NCBI RefSeq assembly: GCF_005155025.1
Contig: NZ_CP039731.1
Span: 4,295,892-4,359,891, forward strand
Origin: Aquitalea aquatilis
Lineage (GTDB): Bacteria > Pseudomonadota > Gammaproteobacteria > Burkholderiales > Chromobacteriaceae
Reading direction: 5' to 3'
Length of the DNA stretch: 64,000 nucleotides
Shown one piece after another: positions 58,621 through 64,000 of this stretch (position 1 is its first letter; every line of letters begins with the position of its first letter). The position numbers and the translations under genes are program-made. The notes below the pieces were generated by a model. It worked only from the letters and a program-made list of their open reading frames with translations, made no database searches and was not told the origin of the DNA.

Positions 58621-59598
58621 GTGAGCATTCTCGACAACTTCGCCCCAGGGGGAGATCCGTTCGGCACCCGCGTCCTGCTGGGCAACTTCGAATTTCAGGG
58701 AATCGAGATTCCGGAGTCCGCCACGCCGGGCGCGGGCAGCCAGCAGACTGTTCTGCACCGACTGGTGGGTGGCAAGCGCATCTATGACGTGACCGGGGTG
58801 GATTACGATCCGATCACCTGGTCTGGCTGGTTTACGGGCGCGGACGCTGGCAACCGGGTCAAGGCCCTTGAGGTGATGCGCGACAAGGGCGACCCCGTCA
58901 CCCTGGTGCTGGATGACTATTCATTCAAGGTGCTGCTCAAACGATTTGTGCCGCGGTTCGAGCACAAATACCGCCGTGCCTACTCGCTGGAACTGGAAGT
59001 CATCGAGCGGCTGGATGCCCCGAATGCAGTCAACAGCTTGGTCGGCTCTCTGGATGCCCTGGTCAACAGTGATGTTGGCGACCTGCTGGGCCTGTCCAGC
59101 GTGGTCAACATAGCCGCGGTCACCAGCGCTATCGCGTCGGTGCAGTCCGCTGTCGCACAGGTACAAGGCATTGCCAATGCCACGGTGCAGACGGTGCAAA
59201 CCATCGTCCGGCCGATTGTGGCTGCACAGCAGCTGATCAGCAGCACGATTTCCCAGGTATCGGCGGCCGTGAATGACATCACCACGCTCGGCGGCTTGGT
59301 GCCAGGCAACCCGGTTTCGAAAACGGCCGCCAACGTGCTGCGGCAAGTGCAAGCTGCCACACAGCTCCCTGCCCTGTACCAGATGCAAGGCATCCTCGGG
59401 CGCCTGCAAACCAACGTGCTGTCCGGCCCGCTGGCCAATGGCATCACGACGGTGACAACGGGCGGTACCAGCCTGCAGCGTTTGGCATCGGATGCTTATG
59501 GTGATCAGTCGAAATGGACCACCATCGCCGCTGCCAACAATATGACCGACCCGCAGGTAACCGGCATTCAGCAGGTGAAGATCCCGCGAGGTGTGTAG
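58621..59598 (+). CDS. Tail/baseplate hub protein with C-terminal LysM-like domain
   Basis: 325 residues from a GTG. N-terminal part with FQGIEIPESATPGAGSQQTV and TWSGWFTGADAGNRVKALEV resembles the DNA-circularisation/gp53-like baseplate family. The end (about 275-325: LQRLASDAYGDQSKWTTIAA then NNMTDPQ) is a LysM-like domain that could bind peptidoglycan. The middle is Val/Ala/Thr-rich helix. Confidence 0.78.
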   Translation: MSILDNFAPGGDPFGTRVLLGNFEFQGIEIPESATPGAGSQQTVLHRLVGGKRIYDVTGVDYDPITWSGWFTGADAGNRVKALEVMRDKGDPVTLVLDDYSFKVLLKRFVPRFEHKYRRAYSLELEVIERLDAPNAVNSLVGSLDALVNSDVGDLLGLSSVVNIAAVTSAIASVQSAVAQVQGIANATVQTVQTIVRPIVAAQQLISSTISQVSAAVNDITTLGGLVPGNPVSKTAANVLRQVQAATQLPALYQMQGILGRLQTNVLSGPLANGITTVTTGGTSLQRLASDAYGDQSKWTTIAAANNMTDPQVTGIQQVKIPRGV

Positions 59599-60705
59599 AT
59601 GGATTTGAACAATCCGGTAGTAACCCCAGACGCCCGGCACATTGTCGGGCGTTTGCTTTTGAACGGGATCGAAGTGCCGTTTGTGTCGGCCGACGTGGAC
59701 TCAAACGCCTTTTATTCGGCAGACACCTTCTCTGCCGTGTTCGCCCTGTCGGCCATGCCCCCGGGCATGGACCTGCTTGGCTGGTGGAGCGATCAAACGA
59801 GCATCGAGGTGTCCATCGCTGTTGGCATCCTGAGCCCCAATACGACGGACTGGGAGACCTTGATTGTCGGCGGTGTCGACCGCTGGACTTTCCAGCCGGC
59901 TCGCTTTGAGGTGCGCGTAGAGGGCCGGGATTACACGGCCAAGCTGATTGACGCCAAGACCAGCGAGGTGTTCAAGAACCTGACCACCAGCCAACTGGCC
60001 ACCCAGCTTGCGCAGCGACATGGTTTGACGCCGGTGGTCACGGCCACACAGACCACCGTCGGGAGCATTTACAAGTATGACCATGCGCACGTCACCGACG
60101 AGCGCAGCGAATGGGACTTGCTGAGCTACTTCGCCGGCGTGGACGGCTTTCAGGTCTATGTAAAGGGCAACGAGCTGCACTACGAGCCGGCATTGGACCC
60201 GACCACCGCCGACCAGTACGTCATCAAGTGGGTGGATCCTGGCTCGCTGAACTGGCCACAAGCCAACTGCAGCGATGATCTGACCTTTGAGCGCGACCTG
60301 ACGCTGGCCAAGGGCGTGACCGTGCAGGTGCGGAGCTGGACCAAGGGTAAGGCATACACCGTGTCCTACCCGACGAACACGGCCAAGGGCATCGCACCAG
60401 GCCAGTCCACAGCCAAACGGCAGGTGTACAGCGTGGTCCGCAACGGCCTGGACAAGGCGGCAGCCATGCAACTGGCTCAGAAGCTGCACAAGCAGATCAC
60501 CGACCATGAAATGCGGATGAGCGGCAGCCTTCCGGGGGACAACATCCTGATGCCGAATGTCATCGTCCGAGTGGAAGGAACGAACTCCCCTTTCGATCAA
60601 CTGTACTACGTCGACTCGGTGCGGCGCTCGATCAGCTTTGAGTCCGGCTACTCCATGAGCCTGACGGCCAAGAACCACAACCCTAACTCGATGATCCTGC
60701 CATGA
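59599..60705 (+). CDS. Baseplate hub protein, gpD/gp27-like
   Basis: 368 residues. GVDRWTFQPARFEVRVEGRD and LTTSQLATQLAQRHGLTPVV then EWDLLSYFAGVDGFQVYVKG are typical of late-control gpD/Mu gp44/T4 gp27-type hub proteins. It forms the ring that holds the spike. The stop overlaps the gpV-like start. Confidence 0.83.
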   Translation: MDLNNPVVTPDARHIVGRLLLNGIEVPFVSADVDSNAFYSADTFSAVFALSAMPPGMDLLGWWSDQTSIEVSIAVGILSPNTTDWETLIVGGVDRWTFQPARFEVRVEGRDYTAKLIDAKTSEVFKNLTTSQLATQLAQRHGLTPVVTATQTTVGSIYKYDHAHVTDERSEWDLLSYFAGVDGFQVYVKGNELHYEPALDPTTADQYVIKWVDPGSLNWPQANCSDDLTFERDLTLAKGVTVQVRSWTKGKAYTVSYPTNTAKGIAPGQSTAKRQVYSVVRNGLDKAAAMQLAQKLHKQITDHEMRMSGSLPGDNILMPNVIVRVEGTNSPFDQLYYVDSVRRSISFESGYSMSLTAKNHNPNSMILP

Positions 60706-61346
60706 GACAACTGATCGCTGCCATGCAGCAGCAGATGGACCAAGGGGGCACGTTCTCGCGCAGCGGGGTGATCTCCGGATACGACCCGAGCAGCTATGCC
60801 GTGAAGGTGGACATCATGCCGGAGGGTTACACCACCGGCTGGATACAGCTGGACGCCCAGGGCGTCGGCAATGGCTGGGGCGTCGCCATCGGCCCGCAGC
60901 TGGGCGACGAGGTGACCGTCACTTTCGAGAACGGCGACCCGAAGCTTGGGCGCGTGACTTCACGGCACTTCAATGACGTGAATGTGCCCATTTCTCCCCC
61001 TTCCGGGGAGGTGTGGATCCTCCACAAAACGGGGTCACTGCTGAAGTTCCACAACGACGGGACAGTGGAAGTTTTGGCCGAGAGCACCTTGAAATACACA
61101 GCCACTCAGCACCATTTCATCGGCCCGGTGCAGATGGACAACACCCTGCAGGTAACCCAGCAAATCACTGGCCAAGGCGGCATGTCCATCTCTGGCGGCT
61201 CAGGTGCAGCTATGCAGGTGACAGGCGATATGCACTCCACCGGCACGATTACCGGCGACACCGATGTGATTGCGGCCGGCAAGAGCGGCAAGGGCCATAC
61301 CCACCACGAAAACGGCGCGGGTGGTAACACCAACCCACCGAACTGA
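60702..61346 (+). CDS. Baseplate assembly protein V (tail spike)
   Basis: 214 residues. N-terminal OB-like domain (VKVDIMPEGYTTGWIQLDAQ, GPQLGDEVTVTFENGDPKLG), a central beta region, then Gly/Thr-rich repeats and the tip GHTHHENGAGGNTNPPN, where HTHH-type His residues bind the metal of the spike apex. It pierces the outer membrane. ATGA overlap with the hub gene. Confidence 0.88.
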   Translation: MRQLIAAMQQQMDQGGTFSRSGVISGYDPSSYAVKVDIMPEGYTTGWIQLDAQGVGNGWGVAIGPQLGDEVTVTFENGDPKLGRVTSRHFNDVNVPISPPSGEVWILHKTGSLLKFHNDGTVEVLAESTLKYTATQHHFIGPVQMDNTLQVTQQITGQGGMSISGGSGAAMQVTGDMHSTGTITGDTDVIAAGKSGKGHTHHENGAGGNTNPPN

Positions 61347-61354
61347 GCGAATCC

Positions 61355-61720
61355 ATGAACGACCTGAACCACTACGTCGGGGGCGACCTGTCGCTATCCC
61401 CGACAGGCGGCCTATCGACCGTTTCCGGGGTGACGCGGGGCAAGCAACGCATCTTGCGCAGGCTGCTCACCAACCCGGGCGACTACATCTACGAGCCGAC
61501 TTATGGCGCAGGCCTCGGCCGGTACGTAGGTGCCCTGGTCAACATCCCTCAGGTCACGGCCTTGATCCGGGGCCAGCTCCAGATGGAGGCATGCGTTGCG
61601 CAATCGCCGGCCCCGGTGATCTCGGTATCGCAGCCAACGCCCGGCACGCTCTCGGTAGGAATCCGCTACACCGATGCGCCATCCGGCGAGCCGACAACCT
61701 TGTATTTCGACGTGAGCTGA
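61355..61720 (+). CDS. Baseplate protein W (gp25-like)
   Basis: 121 residues. GKQRILRRLLTNPGDYIYEP and YGAGLGRYVGALVNIPQVTA are the gp25/lysozyme-like baseplate family signature. It begins the wedge and contacts the sheath. Stop and next ATG are separated by 1 bp. Confidence 0.88.
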   Translation: MNDLNHYVGGDLSLSPTGGLSTVSGVTRGKQRILRRLLTNPGDYIYEPTYGAGLGRYVGALVNIPQVTALIRGQLQMEACVAQSPAPVISVSQPTPGTLSVGIRYTDAPSGEPTTLYFDVS

Positions 61721-61721
61721 C

Positions 61722-62846
61722 ATGGTACTGAACATCAAAGACTTCACCACGCTGGTGCGTGATCAGGTTACTGCCATTCAGGGCCGGGCTGCCGGCCTGA
61801 TCGACTTCACCATCGGCTCGCTGATGCTGGCCGTTGTGCAGTCCAATGCCTCGGTCCTGCAGTGGGTCCAGCAGCTGATTCTGAACCTGCTGGCCACGAC
61901 CAGGGCGGCAACCAGTTCGGGGTCCGACCTGGACACCTGGATGGCCGACTTCGGCTTCACGCGGCTTTCTGCAAGCCAGTCGACGGGCAGTGTCACCTTC
62001 TCCCGGTTCACACCGACCAACTCGGCGCTGATCCCCATCGGCGCTTTGGTGGCGTCCGCCGACGGCTCCCAGCAGTTCACGGTCACGCTGGACACGACCA
62101 ATTCGCTGTATAGCGCGGCGCTGGGCGGCTACTTGGTGCCAGCTGGGGTATCGTCAGGCACCGTTCCGGTCATCGCCAATACAGCCGGATCCGCAGGCAA
62201 CGCACTGGCGGGCACGGTGACCGTCATCGTCGGCAGCATCAGCGGCATCGACACGGTGACCAATGCGCTACCGTTCACCAACGGGGTGGACCCGGAAACC
62301 GATACGGCCTTCCGCGCGCGCTTCGTCCTCTGGGTAGCCAGCCTGTCCAAAGGCACCAAGGCGGCTATCGGGTACGCCGTGGCCAGCATGCAGCAGGGTG
62401 TGACCTACTCGCTGGTCGAAAACCAGGACTACAGCGGCAACACGCTGTATGGCTACTTCTACGTCGTAGTCGATGACGGCAGCAGTAATCCGTCGAGCAC
62501 GTTCCTAGCGTCAGCCAGCCAGGCTATCGATGCGGTGCGCCCGTTCTGCAGCCGGTATGGTGTATTTGGCCCGACGCTGGTTTCTGCTGGCGTCAGCATG
62601 ACTATCACCACTGACCCGTCTGGCAATCACGCCACACTGGTCAGCATGGTGCAGACCGCCATTCAGAACTACATCGCCGCGCTCAAGCTCGGGCAACTGT
62701 TGCCCTACACCCAGCTTGCCGCCATCGCCTACGGTGTCAGCCCCCTTGTGACAAACGTATCGGCCGTCCTGCTCAACAGCGGCACGGCCGATCTGGCAGC
62801 AACCCAGAAACAGGTCATTCGGCCTGGCACGGTAGCGGTGGCTTAA
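61722..62846 (+). CDS. Baseplate protein J
   Basis: 374 residues. GLIDFTIGSLMLAVVQSNAS then GSDLDTWMADFGFTRLSASQ at the start, and NALPFTNGVDPETDTAFRAR, are baseplate J (gp47/gp6-like) landmarks. It forms the wedge ring. Coupled tightly to W upstream and to the next gene (adjacent stop and start). Confidence 0.9.
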   Translation: MVLNIKDFTTLVRDQVTAIQGRAAGLIDFTIGSLMLAVVQSNASVLQWVQQLILNLLATTRAATSSGSDLDTWMADFGFTRLSASQSTGSVTFSRFTPTNSALIPIGALVASADGSQQFTVTLDTTNSLYSAALGGYLVPAGVSSGTVPVIANTAGSAGNALAGTVTVIVGSISGIDTVTNALPFTNGVDPETDTAFRARFVLWVASLSKGTKAAIGYAVASMQQGVTYSLVENQDYSGNTLYGYFYVVVDDGSSNPSSTFLASASQAIDAVRPFCSRYGVFGPTLVSAGVSMTITTDPSGNHATLVSMVQTAIQNYIAALKLGQLLPYTQLAAIAYGVSPLVTNVSAVLLNSGTADLAATQKQVIRPGTVAVA

Positions 62847-63500
62847 ATGGCAACGGGTGATCAACAAGACATGCTGGGCAGGCTGCAGGCCCTCTTGCCG
62901 CCCAGCTGGTTCGGTGACACGAACCCCATCCGTGACGCATTGCTGACAGCATGCTCTACGGCTCTGGCGTGGGCCTACAGCCTTTACCTCTTCGCCCAGT
63001 CTCAAACCCGCATCAAATGGGCCTCTGGCGGCTGGCTGGATATGGTCGCGCTGGACTTCTTCGGTTCTGGGCTGACTCGCTATGCCGGGCAGAGCGATGC
63101 CAGCTACCGCAACCGCATCCTGATCAACATTTTCAGGGAGCGCACTACCCGGTACGGCATGCAGAAGGTGCTGACCGACTTGACCGGGCGAGCACCGCTG
63201 ATTGTAGAGCCGGCTCGGCCGACAGATGTGGGCTGCCTGGGAGTGACGGCAGCCCTCGGCGTGTCCATGGTCGGCAGCTACGTCTCGCCTTACCAGGCCT
63301 TCGTTACTGCCTACCGGCCACAGTCAAATGGCGCTACCAACTGGCCCGGTATCAACACCAACGCATTCGGAATGGCAGTCACCAGCGGGCTGCTACCGAG
63401 TACCCAGCTTTCACCAACAGTTTCCGACGCGGACATCATCGCGGCGATAGAGGCCACCCGGCCGGCCGCTACGGTGGTTTGGTACCGCATCAGCAACTAA
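62847..63500 (+). CDS. Tail/baseplate protein, gpI-like position
   Basis: 217 residues. LQALLPPSWFGDTNPIRDAL and WLDMVALDFFGSGLTRYAGQ, then SYRNRILINIFRERTTR, place it with short wedge or fibre-attachment proteins that follow gpJ. A terminator follows. Which wedge protein it corresponds to is uncertain. Confidence 0.72.
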   Translation: MATGDQQDMLGRLQALLPPSWFGDTNPIRDALLTACSTALAWAYSLYLFAQSQTRIKWASGGWLDMVALDFFGSGLTRYAGQSDASYRNRILINIFRERTTRYGMQKVLTDLTGRAPLIVEPARPTDVGCLGVTAALGVSMVGSYVSPYQAFVTAYRPQSNGATNWPGINTNAFGMAVTSGLLPSTQLSPTVSDADIIAAIEATRPAATVVWYRISN

Positions 63501-63520
63501 CAGCACATCTCATCTCACAC

Positions 63521-63546
63521 AAGGCTCGCTTCGGCGGGCCTTTTTC
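63521..63546 (+). terminator. Intrinsic terminator before the fibre gene
   Basis: Stem GGCTCGC/GCGGGCC (one T-G pair) with a short loop, then TTTTTC, 20 bp after the preceding stop. Confidence 0.82.
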
Positions 63547-63558
63547 ATTGGGGCTTAT

Positions 63559-64000
63559 ATGGACAGACAGATCGTCTATTCGGGTCAGATCCTTCCGGAA
63601 ACGACCCTCCTGCAGATGACCAAGGACGCCATGATCGGGCTGGCCAAGCTGTCGGCTGCCGTGCTCGGTACCAGCACGGCCGTCAATGGCTTTGCTGTCA
63701 CGCCGACCAGCCCTGCCAGCCTGCAGGTGTATGTGGCACCTGGCGAGATTTACAGCCTGCAGAACATCGACGGCACCGTGTTCTCCAGTCTGGCTGCCGA
63801 CACGACCCACCAAATCCTCAAGCAGGGCATTTTGCTGGATCAGGCTACCTTGTCGTGCCCTGCTCCCGCGACTGCAGGACAGTCGATCAACTACCTGATT
63901 GAGGCGACCTACCAGGACTCGGACGCCAACCCGGTGCTGCTGCCGTATTACAACAGCACCCCACCGAATACACCGTTTAGTGGCCAGGGCAATAACGGGT
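63559..64000 (+). CDS. Tail fibre or fibre-associated protein, N-terminal part
   Basis: 147 codons are inside the window; the gene runs off the right edge. MDRQIVYSGQILPETTLLQM, GLAKLSAAVLGTSTAVNGFA and LQVYVAPGEIYSLQNIDGTV are of the kind found at the baseplate-attaching end of phage tail fibres. Host-range domains would lie beyond 64,000. Confidence 0.75.
   Translation, partial: MDRQIVYSGQILPETTLLQMTKDAMIGLAKLSAAVLGTSTAVNGFAVTPTSPASLQVYVAPGEIYSLQNIDGTVFSSLAADTTHQILKQGILLDQATLSCPAPATAGQSINYLIEATYQDSDANPVLLPYYNSTPPNTPFSGQGNNG

Overview
The window is host chromosome of a GC-rich betaproteobacterium (about 1-23,815) followed by the left and central parts of an integrated contractile-tailed prophage (about 23,816-64,000, running off the right edge). 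The order pyrG-kdsA-eno-ftsB, the rpmBG pair, ratA-rnfH opposite smpB, and chemotaxis proteins close to the enterobacterial ones (CheY, CheZ) fit the Neisseriales/Chromobacteriaceae. That placement is inference from gene content; no marker gene for exact taxonomy lies in the window.

Host part. 1-4,125 (minus strand): a flagellar-type sensor kinase, a STAS-domain protein, a transducer without periplasmic domain, a CheY-like receiver and the start of a first CheA. 4,307-9,438 (plus): a canonical module cheV-cheV-cheY-cheZ-cheA, followed by an EAL-HDOD protein. Then tsaB-rimI-udg4 with overlapping ends, a class I glutamine amidotransferase, rpmBG with its terminator, pyrG-kdsA-eno-ftsB, a GGDEF cyclase with an I-site, ratA-rnfH, smpB, a small membrane protein and guaA.

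Prophage. It sits directly behind the intact guaA stop codon, a known target of tyrosine integrases. The integrase (24,111) is preceded by a cluster of GACGGTAA motifs. A long leftward early operon (35,679 to 25,333) is almost entirely chained by 4-bp start/stop overlaps. It holds an 18-unit leucine-rich-repeat-like gene, many small genes, YqaJ exonuclease, RecT annealase, a protein with an FtsK gamma domain, an SbcC-like ATPase, a Gp37/Gp68 (DUF5131) protein and an AlpA-like regulator. It is driven by a promoter near 36,600 that is flanked by operators. The immunity region (38,268-39,198) has a self-cleaving S24 repressor and a divergent Cro-like gene. Five copies of an ACACAnnnGTGT operator link it to the leftward promoter. 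Between repressor and leftward promoter lies an AT-rich accessory block.

Rightward, 39,237-43,742 holds replication and recombination genes (PAPS-reductase-like, DUF1376, loader-like, RusA) and a candidate antiterminator. 44,336-64,000 holds terminase, portal, scaffold, capsid, connector, sheath, tube, tail chaperones with a -1 frameshift signal, tape measure, LysM protein, gpD-, gpV-, gpW- and gpJ-like baseplate proteins and the start of a fibre gene. No lysis cassette is recognisable. The most distinctive observations are the 60-bp hypervariable-looking repeat gene, the frameshift signal, the phage-borne FtsK gamma domain, and the operator network with a leaderless cro-like gene.
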